Assembly: GCA_024641895.1 (NCBI GenBank)
Contig: JAHECE010000138.1
Coordinates: 1 to 7,054, forward strand
Length of the DNA stretch: 7,054 nucleotides
Origin: Actinomycetales bacterium
GTDB taxonomy: Bacteria > Actinomycetota > Actinomycetes > Actinomycetales > JAHECE01
Direction of reading: 5' to 3'
Of this stretch, positions 1 to 6,900 are shown in pieces. Both the position numbers and the translations under genes were made by a program. Every line of letters starts with the position of its first letter. The stretch's first letter is position 1. Under the pieces are notes generated by a model. The model searched no databases. It saw only the letters and a program-made list of their open reading frames with translations, and was not told the origin of the DNA.

Positions 1-25
1 CCCGGGTCTGATGGAGGCTCTTAAT

Positions 26-51
26 CCCAGGGTCGATGTCAATCCCCTGGG
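26..51. repeat. Perfect 7-bp inverted repeat beyond the small-gene pair
   Basis: CCCAGGG (26-32) and CCCTGGG (45-51) are perfect inverted repeats around a 12-nt loop, about 65 nt past the stop of the 61-residue gene. A smaller 5-bp hairpin (67-71 with 76-80, loop ATAC) lies between. Either could end the small-gene transcript, though no T-tract follows. No gene is supported in 1-116. Confidence 0.4.
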
Positions 52-116
52 GCCGTGTCGGCAGGTCCGTCATACGACGGCCTGTTGCTGATCTTGCTGA
101 TGCTCAACTCGATCCA

Positions 117-302
117 CTACCGGGTGCCCTTGATCCCGCCCCAACCGTCGGGGACTGCGGCTCCCTCCTTGCGCAGGCGCGTGACGGCGTAGCCGACTTG
201 GCGTGGGGCAAGGCCGGTGCTCTTGGCGGGTTCGGAGCGGGTGCGCTTCGGCGACTTGGCCAGCCCGCCCGGCTCCTGGGTGCGGGGGCGGTCGGTGGTC
301 AT
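117..302 (-). CDS. Small 61-residue protein with helix-turn-helix-like segment
   Basis: The start ATG at 302 shares one base with the stop of the preceding 73-residue gene (TGATG). There is no clear Shine-Dalgarno sequence of its own, so translation probably depends on coupling. The first 25 residues are basic and Pro/Arg-rich (TTDRPRTQEPGG, KSPKRTRSEP). Residues 27-46 (KSTGLAPRQVGYAVTRLRKEG) resemble the second and third helices of a winged helix-turn-helix, where a TGL turn precedes a recognition helix. The ending DGWGGIKGTR could be the start of a wing. A full winged helix domain would be longer, so this is either a minimal DNA-binding protein or a truncated one. Most third codon positions are G or C. 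It could act as a regulator or an excisionase-like factor, but nothing here proves that. Confidence 0.6.
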   Translation of the reverse strand: MTTDRPRTQEPGGLAKSPKRTRSEPAKSTGLAPRQVGYAVTRLRKEGAAVPDGWGGIKGTR

Positions 303-523
303 CAGCAGGAGTTGAACGAGCATTCGCTCAAGATGTTGTATTCGACCACCTGCTCGCCGTTCTCCGGCTCGGCCCACGCCTCCGCTTCGGCGGAGGAAGC
401 GAAGTGGAGGGCGGCGAGCCTCCCGTTGGGCAGCAGCACCCCGATCTCGATCTGCTCGCGTGGGTCGTCGGTGACCTGCGCCTCCGCGTCCGTGCCGTTC
501 ACAACGCTCTGCCGCTTGCTCAC
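302..523 (-). CDS. Unrecognised 73-residue protein with Cys-containing C-terminus
   Basis: I do not recognise this protein. The frame is open further upstream to 769, overlapping the narI end, but the best start is GTG at 523, which has a perfect GGAGG site with a 7-nt spacer. From there the codons are about 90% G/C at third positions, as expected for a gene in this genome. The N-terminal 25 residues are polar (SKRQSVVNGTDAEAQ). The middle reads EIGVLLPNGRLAALHF followed by an acidic alanine-rich stretch (SSAEAEAWAEPENGEQ), suggesting a small strand-strand-helix fold. The protein ends NILSECSFNSC with two cysteines five residues apart. There is no signal peptide or membrane segment. Its stop TGA overlaps the ATG of the next small gene (TGATG), so the two are probably co-translated. 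It lies about 210 nt beyond narI and may be a separate transcription unit. Confidence is for its being a real gene, not for any function. Confidence 0.7.
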   Translation of the reverse strand: MSKRQSVVNGTDAEAQVTDDPREQIEIGVLLPNGRLAALHFASSAEAEAWAEPENGEQVVEYNILSECSFNSC

Positions 524-530
524 GGGCTGA

Positions 531-535
531 CCTCC
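531..535 (-). promoter_or_regulatory. Ribosome binding site GGAGG for the 73-residue gene
   Basis: A perfect GGAGG lies 7 nt before GTG 523. It decides the start of this gene against the much longer open frame reaching 769, which has no comparable site and overlaps narI. Confidence 0.75.
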
Positions 536-557
536 GCTCGAATCGTCGTCAACCGCC

Positions 558-592
558 TTTCTACGGTCGTCCCACGAGGTCGACCATGTCAA
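558..592 (-). promoter_or_regulatory. Weak promoter-like motif ahead of the small-gene pair
   Basis: On the minus strand a perfect TTGACA (592-587) is followed by TAGAAA (563-558), the only AT-rich hexamer between it and the ribosome binding site. The spacing is 23 nt, too long for a standard promoter; the hexamers at the usual 17-18 nt are GC-rich. A GGTCGACC palindrome (578-585) lies between the two. Either element may act alone, or transcription may simply continue from nar. Confidence 0.2.
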
Positions 593-660
593 CAGTGCAG
601 CTGTCTCGGGCCGGGGCTGCGGCTTCGAGCTTGGTGCATGCAGACATCGCGCCGCGGCCC

Positions 661-701
661 GCTGACGCGCCGGCGCTGGCCACCCCAATTGCTGCGTCAG
701 C
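661..701 (-). terminator. Inverted repeat 34 nt after narI, possible terminator or 3' stabilising hairpin
   Basis: GCTGACGC (661-668) and GCGTCAGC (694-701) form a perfect 8-bp inverted repeat around a 25-nt loop, just downstream of the narI stop. There is no T-tract after the stem. Terminators without T-tracts have been proposed in high-GC actinobacteria, so a role at the end of the nar transcript is plausible. Chance occurrence in GC-rich DNA is the alternative, and the long loop weakens the case. Confidence 0.35.
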
Positions 702-734
702 TCGTCGAGCGCGTCGGCGGTTGGTGGGAGAGCG

Positions 735-1484
735 TCACTTCTTGTGGAGCTCAGGGCGTTCCCAGCCACGTTGGGGAGCTCGGGTGCCGGTCGCTGCGTC
801 GGGGCGTTCGTCGCGGGAGCGGTAGACGATGTAGGGACGGGTGATGTACCCCACCGGCGCCGAGAAGACGTGGACGAGGCGGGTGAAGGGCCACATGGCG
901 AAGAGCACGAACGCGAGGATCGCGTGGAGCTGGAATCCCAGCGGTGCGTCCGCCATCAGGTCCGGCTCGGGCTGCAGGTAGAAGATGCTCCTGAACCAGG
1001 GCGAGACGCCGTCCCGGTAGTGGTACTCACCGCCGAAGTGGAAGAGGCTGCCGGCGACCGTGTTCCAGATGCCGAGGGCGATGACCGTGCCGAGCACGGC
1101 GTACATCGCCTTGTCGTTGACGGTGGTTGCGCTGAACACGGGGCCGGTCGCACGCCGTCGGTAGACCAGGATCGCGAGCCCGGCGAGGGTGGCCGCACCT
1201 GCAGGGATGCCGCCGACGAGCGCGATGGTGTGGTACGCGGAAGGGCTGAGGCCGATCGCGTCGGTGGCCGACTGCGGGATGAGCAGCCCCATGACGTGGC
1301 CGAGGACGACGCCCAGCATGCCGAAGTGGAACAGGGGGCTGCCGATGCGCAGCAGGCGGTCTTCGTACAGCTGGCTGGAGCGGGTGGTCCAGCCGAACTT
1401 GTCGTACCGATAGCGCCAGACGTGGCCGACGACGAAGACGGCGAGGCAGACGTAGGGGACGATCACCCACAGGAGCGTGGTCAT
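735..1484 (-). CDS. narI: Respiratory nitrate reductase gamma subunit NarI (di-heme cytochrome b)
   Basis: This 249-residue membrane subunit oxidises quinol and passes electrons through two b hemes to NarH. Five hydrophobic segments are visible, at about residues 3-21, 50-70, 84-108, 126-148 and 182-206. Four histidines match the E. coli heme ligands: H53 (LFHFG), H63 (LGHVMG), H187 (QLHAIL) and H205 (RLVHVF). The last two have the same residue numbers as in E. coli. The open frame extends 94 codons further upstream to 1766, but that stretch lies inside narJ and is Arg/Pro-rich shadow sequence. The true start is ATG 1484, which has AGGAG 7 nt upstream and overlaps the narJ stop as ATGA. The tail after the last helix is charged and ends in HKK. 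This is the last recognised nar gene in the window; no nitrate transporter or regulator is visible. Confidence 0.96.
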   Translation of the reverse strand: MTTLLWVIVPYVCLAVFVVGHVWRYRYDKFGWTTRSSQLYEDRLLRIGSPLFHFGMLGVVLGHVMGLLIPQSATDAIGLSPSAYHTIALVGGIPAGAATLAGLAILVYRRRATGPVFSATTVNDKAMYAVLGTVIALGIWNTVAGSLFHFGGEYHYRDGVSPWFRSIFYLQPEPDLMADAPLGFQLHAILAFVLFAMWPFTRLVHVFSAPVGYITRPYIVYRSRDERPDAATGTRAPQRGWERPELHKK

Positions 1485-2200
1485 CGGGGAGCTCCTACCG
1501 GGATGGTCGGGCCGAGCAGGGCGGTCGTGTCGGCGGGGTCGGGACGCGGGTTGAGGCGGGGGTCGATGGCGTACGGCTCCAGGCCGACGTCCTCCTGAGG
1601 CGGGCCCTGCGCGACCAGTCGGACCAGAGCCTCGTGGTCGTCTCCCCCGAGCAGCGGGAGCGTGCTGCGGAGCGCGTCGACCACGGGCAGCCACGGCGAG
1701 CTCCGGCGCTCCAGGCCCGCGCGGAGCAGCTCGACGGCGACTCGATGGCGGTTCAGCAGGGTCCACGCGGTCTCGAGGTCCCGCACGGCGCCGAACTCGA
1801 GGACGACGCAGAGGTGGTCGGGCAGCTCGGCGTCCGTGTCGAAGTCAGCCCCGGCTCGCCGGTAGGCCTGCTTGAACTCCACGAGCGCGACGCCGCGGCG
1901 GCGGGTGTCGCCGTGCGTGACGTAGGTGAGGTGCAGGGAGCACCGGCGGGTGACGTCGAACGTGTCGACGTACTCGCACTGCAGGTCCGCGAGATCGGCA
2001 CCGGCCACCGTGTCGAGGGCGTGGAGCAGGTGCGTGTGCTGGGTCTCGGGGAGCTCGGCGACGACGCGGCGGAGCATGGGGACCCGCTCGAGCAGCACCT
2101 CGTCGGGGTAGTCCAGGAGCAGCGAGACGACCTGCCACGTGGTCGCGAGTGCCACGTCGTCCAGCTCGGGGCGCGCATCCCGGTGCCGTCGCCACCTCAT
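1481..2200 (-). CDS. narJ: Nitrate reductase assembly chaperone NarJ (delta subunit)
   Basis: This 239-residue cytoplasmic chaperone belongs to the TorD/NarJ family. It binds apo-NarG, supports insertion of the Mo cofactor and Fe-S cluster, and does not remain in the finished enzyme. Recognisable features are the N-terminal helix WQVVSLLLDYPDEVL (residues 22-36) and the family signature EYVDTFDVTRRCSLHLTY followed by HGDTRRRG and FKQAYRRAG (residues 76-117). The next stretch, ELPDHLCVVLEF, is also typical. The C-terminal tail GLEPYAIDPRLNP resembles other NarJ tails and is Pro-rich. The start ATG at 2200 overlaps the narH stop (ATGA) and has an AAGGA site 9 nt upstream. The stop overlaps narI in the same way, so narH, narJ and narI are probably translationally coupled. 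Length is normal for the family. Confidence 0.95.
   Translation of the reverse strand: MRWRRHRDARPELDDVALATTWQVVSLLLDYPDEVLLERVPMLRRVVAELPETQHTHLLHALDTVAGADLADLQCEYVDTFDVTRRCSLHLTYVTHGDTRRRGVALVEFKQAYRRAGADFDTDAELPDHLCVVLEFGAVRDLETAWTLLNRHRVAVELLRAGLERRSSPWLPVVDALRSTLPLLGGDDHEALVRLVAQGPPQEDVGLEPYAIDPRLNPRPDPADTTALLGPTIPVGAPR
1492..1496 (-). promoter_or_regulatory. Ribosome binding site AGGAG for narI
   Basis: AGGAG lies 7 nt before the narI ATG at 1484, inside the end of narJ. Together with the ATGA overlap it fixes the start 94 codons downstream of the first ATG in the frame. Confidence 0.8.
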
Positions 2201-3882
2201 CGTGAACCGTCCTTGCTGGTGTCGTGGGTGGAGGCGTCTGGTCCGGGGAAGAGGCCTTCGGGCAGGCCGACGCCGTCCCAGTTGAGGAGGTTGACCCGGC
2301 CCTGCTTGCGCTGGCCGCCGATGAGCTGGTTCTCGAGGCTGTCGGCCTCTTGCCGGCGGCGCAGCATCTCGAAGTTCTCGACCGCGACCGGGACGGGGCG
2401 CCCCGAGCCCTCGCCGAAGACCGCCGGCAGCTGGGCGTCGAACGAGCCGACGGGGCAGTCGGTCGCCAGCTCCTCGAGGGCGTGCGCCTGCTCCGCGTGG
2501 GCGGTGGGGATGACGTAGCGGTCGTCGTACTTCGCGAGGGCGAGGAGGCGGAACATCTCCTCCATCTCCGCACCGCTCATGCCGACCGCCGCGGGGATCT
2601 CCTCGCGGCGGTCCCGGCCGAGGTTGACGTCGCGCATGTACGAGCGCATCGCTGCGAGCGTGCGCAGGACGCGTTCGACCGGGGCGACGTCGCCCGCTGT
2701 GAAGAGGTTCGCGAGGTACTCGACCGGGATCCGCAGCGCGTCGATCGCCCCGAAGAGGTTGTCGCGGTCCTCCGCGTCGTAGCCCGTGTCGCGGATGGCG
2801 TCGACGACGGGCGATAGCGGCGGGATGTACCAGACCATCGGCATGGTGCGGTACTCGGGGTGCAGCGGCAGGGCGACCTTGTAGTCCATGATCAGCCTCT
2901 TGACCGGGCTGCGCCGGGCGGCCTCCATCCAGTCGCCCGGGATGCCGGCCCGCTCCGCCTCCCGCTGGACCGCCGGGTCGTCGGGGTCGAGCAGCACGCC
3001 GAGCTGGGCCTCGTACAGATCAGTGTCAGCGGCGGCGGACGCGGCCTCGAGGACCTTGTCCGCGTCGTAGAGGACCAGGCCGATGTAGCGGAGCCGGCCG
3101 ACGCAGGTCTCCGCGCACACGGTCGGGATGCCGACCTCGACCCGCGGATAGCAGAACGTGCACTTCTCGGCCTTACCCGTCTTGTGGTTGAAGTAGACCT
3201 TCTTGTAGGGGCAGCCACTGATGCACATCCGCCAGCCGCGGCACCGGTCTTGGTCCACCAGGACGATGCCGTCCTCGCTGCGCTTGTAGATCGCCCCGCT
3301 CGGGCACGACGCCGCGCACGAGGGGTTCAGGCAGTGCTCGCAGATGCGCGGCAGGTAGAACATGAAGGTCTGCTCGAACTCGAGGCGGATCTTGTCCTCG
3401 ATGCCCTTGAGCATCGGGTCCTTGACTGCGTGCTCGCGGGAGCCGCCGAGGTCGTCGTCCCAGTTCGCGCTCCAGGAGACGTTCAGCGGCTTGCCCGAGA
3501 TCAGCGAGTAAGCCCGCGCGACCGGGAAGCTCTTCTGCGCCGGGGCGTTGAGCAAGGTGTCGTAGTCGTAGGTCCAGGGCTCGTAGTAGTCGCGGATCGA
3601 GGGCATCTTCGGGTTGCTGAAGATCTGAAGGAGCTTCGTGAAGCGGCCACCGGCCCGCAGGCGCAGGCGGCCCTTCTTCAGCACCCAGCCGCCCTGCCAC
3701 TCGTCCTGGTCCTCGTAGCCCCTGGGGTAGCCCAGGCCGGGCCGGGTCTCCACGTTGTTGAACCACACGTACTCGGTGCCGGCCCGGTTGGTCCAGGCCT
3801 GCTTGCACGTGACTGAGCACGTGTGGCACCCGATGCACTTGTCGAGGTTCATGACCATCGCCATCTGAGCCATGACGCGCAT
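2197..3882 (-). CDS. narH: Respiratory nitrate reductase beta subunit NarH (Fe-S electron transfer)
   Basis: This 561-residue subunit relays electrons from the NarI hemes to NarG through three [4Fe-4S] and one [3Fe-4S] cluster on the cytoplasmic side. All four cysteine groups are visible: C16/C19/C22/C26 (CIGCHTCSVTC), C181/C184/C189/C193, C214/C220/C224, and C241/C244/C256/C260. In the third group CRGWRMC has Trp217 where a fourth Cys would be, the known signature of the [3Fe-4S] cluster in NarH. The numbering runs three behind E. coli NarH after the first group, so spacing is conserved. The LPLHPEYRTMPMVWYIPPLSP block (about 2820-2880) is also typical. The protein is about 50 residues longer than E. 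coli NarH (512), with a C-terminal tail containing GRVNLLNWDG; I believe a longer tail is normal in actinobacterial NarH, but I infer this from memory. The start at 3882 is chosen because an AAGGAGG site lies 10 nt upstream and the N-terminus matches the family. The stop overlaps the narJ start as ATGA. Confidence 0.98.
   Translation of the reverse strand: MRVMAQMAMVMNLDKCIGCHTCSVTCKQAWTNRAGTEYVWFNNVETRPGLGYPRGYEDQDEWQGGWVLKKGRLRLRAGGRFTKLLQIFSNPKMPSIRDYYEPWTYDYDTLLNAPAQKSFPVARAYSLISGKPLNVSWSANWDDDLGGSREHAVKDPMLKGIEDKIRLEFEQTFMFYLPRICEHCLNPSCAASCPSGAIYKRSEDGIVLVDQDRCRGWRMCISGCPYKKVYFNHKTGKAEKCTFCYPRVEVGIPTVCAETCVGRLRYIGLVLYDADKVLEAASAAADTDLYEAQLGVLLDPDDPAVQREAERAGIPGDWMEAARRSPVKRLIMDYKVALPLHPEYRTMPMVWYIPPLSPVVDAIRDTGYDAEDRDNLFGAIDALRIPVEYLANLFTAGDVAPVERVLRTLAAMRSYMRDVNLGRDRREEIPAAVGMSGAEMEEMFRLLALAKYDDRYVIPTAHAEQAHALEELATDCPVGSFDAQLPAVFGEGSGRPVPVAVENFEMLRRRQEADSLENQLIGGQRKQGRVNLLNWDGVGLPEGLFPGPDASTHDTSKDGSR
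2210..2214 (-). promoter_or_regulatory. Ribosome binding site AAGGA for narJ
   Basis: AAGGA lies 9 nt before the narJ ATG at 2200, within the last codons of narH. It supports starting narJ at the ATGA overlap. Confidence 0.7.
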
Positions 3883-3892
3883 GTCGCTGAGC

Positions 3893-3899
3893 CCTCCTT
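3893..3899 (-). promoter_or_regulatory. Strong ribosome binding site AAGGAGG for narH
   Basis: AAGGAGG lies in the 28-nt narG-narH gap, 10 nt before ATG 3882. It favours this start over the in-frame ATG three codons later (3873), which would be 19 nt away. It is the strongest site in the operon, so narH probably initiates independently of narG. Confidence 0.85.
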
Positions 3900-3910
3900 C
3901 GTCGTCGCGT

Positions 3911-6900
3911 TCAGTACTCGACCGGGGTGGCCCGCTTGCGGATCATGGTGACCTCGTCGCGGTTGTTGCCCGTGGGCCCGATGTAGTTGAAGAAGTAGGT
4001 GAGCTGGGCGTAGCCGCCGATCAGGTGGCTCGGTTTCATCAGGATCCGGGTGAGCGAGTTGTGGATCCCGCCGCGGCGCCCGTCGCGCTCGGTGAGGGGG
4101 ACGTCGATGAGCCGGTCCTGTGCGTGGTGCATGTAGACCGTGCCCTCGGGCATACGGTGCGAGACGACGGCGCGGGCCGCGACGACCCCGTTGCGGTTGA
4201 CCGCCTCGATCCAGTCGTTGTCGCGCACACCGATCTTCTCGGCGTCCCGGTCGGAGATCCAGACGGTCTGCCCGCCGCGCGAGAGCGACAGCATGAACAG
4301 GTTGTCCTGGTACTCGGAGTGGATCGACCACTTGCTGTGCGGGGTCAGGTACCGCACCGAGACGCCGAGGGCGTTCTGCTCACCGAGGGCGGTCTCACCG
4401 AAGAGCCTCGTCATGTTCAGGGGCGGCCGGTAGACGGGAAGTGCCTCGCCCATCCCCAGCACCCAGTCGTGGTCGAGGTAGAACTGCTGGCGACCCGTGA
4501 GGGTGTGGAACGGCTTGAGTCGTTCGATGTTGATGGTGAACGGGCTGTAGCGGCGGCCACCCGACTCCGAGCCCGACCACTCCGGGGACGTGATGACCGG
4601 CACGGGCGCCACCTGGGTGTCGGCGAACGTGATCTGCTTGCCCTCGTTCTCGGCCGCCAGGTCGTGCAGCAGCGTCCCGGTCCGCTTCTCGACGTTCTTG
4701 AACCCGAGGGTGGCGAGGTGCCCGTTGGTGGTGCCGGAGAGGTGCAGGATCGCATCGGCGACGTGGATGTCGGTCTCGAGCCGCGGCTGGCCGTCGCCCG
4801 CTCCGCCCCGCGTCACGCCGTTGCGGCGGCGAAGGATGTCGATCTCCCGCGCGACGTCGTACGGAACGCCCTTGGTGAGCATCCCGACCTTCTCCATGAG
4901 CGGGCCGATCGAGGTCATCTTCTCGTAGACCGCGCCGTAGTCCCGCTCGGTGACGGCGAGGACGGGCAGGGTCTTGCCCGGGACGGGCTCGACCTCGCCG
5001 GTGCGCCAGTCCTTGACGACGCCGTGGACCGTGGCCATGGCCTCGGGAGTGTCGTGCCAGAGCGGCTTGGCGACGACGTCGCGCCGCGTCCCGAGGTGGT
5101 CCGCGGCGAGCTCGGAGAAGCGACGGGCCACCGCCTTCCATGCGTCCCAGTCGGTCTTCGCGTACCACGTCGCGGCAGGGAGCACGACGTCGGAGAACAG
5201 CGTCGAGCTGGTCATCCGGAAGTCGATCGTCATCAGCAGGTCGAGCTTGCCTTCGGGCGCCCGTTCGGGCCACGTGATCCCCGAAGGGCGCTTGTCGGGC
5301 GGCGCCTCGGTCGCCGTGACGGCGTCGTCGGTCCCGAGGAGGTGCCGCAGGAAGTACTCGTTGCCCTTGGCGCTCGAGCCGAAAAGGTTCGCGCGCCAGA
5401 GGCTGAGCACGCGCGGGTGGTTCTCCTGCGCCTCCGGGTCTTCCACCGCGAACTTCAGCGCACCCGAGCGGAGCTGCTCGACGACGTACGCGGCAGGCTC
5501 CATCCCCGCCGCCGCCGCCTCGTCTGCGAGGACGAGGCTGCTGCGGTTGAACGTCGGGTAGCTCGGCGTCCAGCCCAGGCGTACCGACTGCGCGAGCAGG
5601 TCCATCACGCCCTTGCCGGCGAACACGCCCGTGCCGGCGTCGATCTCGTCGGCGGTGAACGTGTCGTACCGGTACTGGCTGGTGTTGACGTACCAGTAGG
5701 CGGTCTGGTTCATGTGCCGCGGCGGGCGGTGCCAGTCGAGGGCGAAGGCCATGTGCTGGAAGCCCATGATCGGCCGGATCTTCTCCTGGCCCACGTAGTG
5801 CGCCCACCCGCCGCCGTTGCGTCCCTGGCAACCGGTGATCGTCGTCAGGACCAGCATCGCCCGGTAGATCTGGTCGGAGTGGAACCAGTGGTTGGTCCCC
5901 GCCCCCATGAGGATCATTCCGCGGCCCCGCGTGTCGATCGCGTTCTGCGCCCACTCGCGCGCGAGTCGGACCACCTGCTCGGCGGGCACGCTGGTGATCT
6001 CTTCCTGCCAGGCCGGGGTGGCCGGGGTAGTGGGGTCGTCGTAGCCGGCCGGCCAGGTGCCGGGCAGCCCGTCGCGCCGGACGCCGTACTGGGCGAGCAT
6101 GAGGTCGAGGACCGTCGTGACGAGCCGCCCGCCGACGCGCCTGACCGGCACGCCGCGCACCACGTGCTCCACGTTCCCGTGAGCGGTGTCGAAGCGAGGC
6201 AGGACGACGGGAACGGCCTCGGCGTCCGGACCGTGCAGGCTGAGCACGGGCTCGATGCCGTCAAGGTCGAGGTTCCACTTGCCCCAGCCCTCGTCGCCGT
6301 AGCGGAAGCCGATGGAGCCGTGCGGCACGGCGACGTCGTCGGTACGGCCGTCCAGGAGGACCGGCTTCCACATGGCGTTCTCGCCTGTGCTCTCGGGCAG
6401 GTCCAGGTCGCCGGCGACGACGTACTTGCCCGGCCGGTACGCGTCGGCGCCCGCCCCGGTCGCGCCGGAGTCGTCCGGCTCCAGTGCGATGAGGAAGGGC
6501 AGGTCGGTGTACCGCTGGTTGTAGTCGGTGAAGAACTCGACCTGCCGGTCGACGAAGAACTCCTTGAGCACGACGTGGCCCATCGCCATCGCGAGGGCCC
6601 CGTCCGTGCCGGGTGCGGTGGCGACCCACTCGTCGGCGAACTTCACGTTCTCGGCGTAGTCCGGGGCGACGGCGACGACCTTCTGGCCCCGGTAGCGGGC
6701 CTCGGTCATCCAGTGGGCGTCCGGCGTCCGCGTCAGGGGGACGTTCGAGCCCCACATGATGAGGTAGCCGGCGTCCCACCAGTCCCCTGACTCGGGCACG
6801 TCGGTCTGGTCGCCGAACATCTGCGGCGAGGCGTTGGGCAGGTCGGCGTACCAGTCGTAGAACGAGAGCATCGGGGCGCCGATGAGCTCGAGGAAGCGGG

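Noticed and set aside
85..101. Tandem TTGCTGAT repeat (85-92 and 94-101)
   Set aside because: Only two 8-bp copies with a 1-bp gap; too short and isolated to call an iteron or CRISPR-like element.
524..769. N-terminal extension of the 73-residue protein up to ATG 769
   Set aside because: It would overlap the end of narI, has no ribosome binding site, and the added residues are Ala/Arg/Pro-rich without structure-like pattern. GTG 523 has an ideal site.
36..844. Plus-strand frames 36-530 and 203-844 over the small-gene region
   Set aside because: They lack good ribosome binding sites and have no recognisable motifs. The minus-strand pair has a perfect GGAGG, a TGATG overlap and G/C-biased third positions, so it is the better reading.
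1485..1766. N-terminal extension of narI by 94 codons
   Set aside because: The added sequence is Arg/Pro-rich, lies within narJ, and does not resemble the NarI family. The ATGA overlap and AGGAG site fix the start at 1484.
2860..3816. A 318-codon plus-strand frame opposite narH
   Set aside because: Same antisense effect. The narH cysteine motifs on the minus strand explain the region, and the plus-strand product has no domain-like pattern.
3872..6790. A 972-codon open frame on the plus strand opposite narG
   Set aside because: It is the exact antisense of narG, whose family motifs are unmistakable. Long antisense frames are common in high-GC genes because stop codons are rare there. The translation is a low-complexity V/D/R/G-rich string with no recognisable domain.
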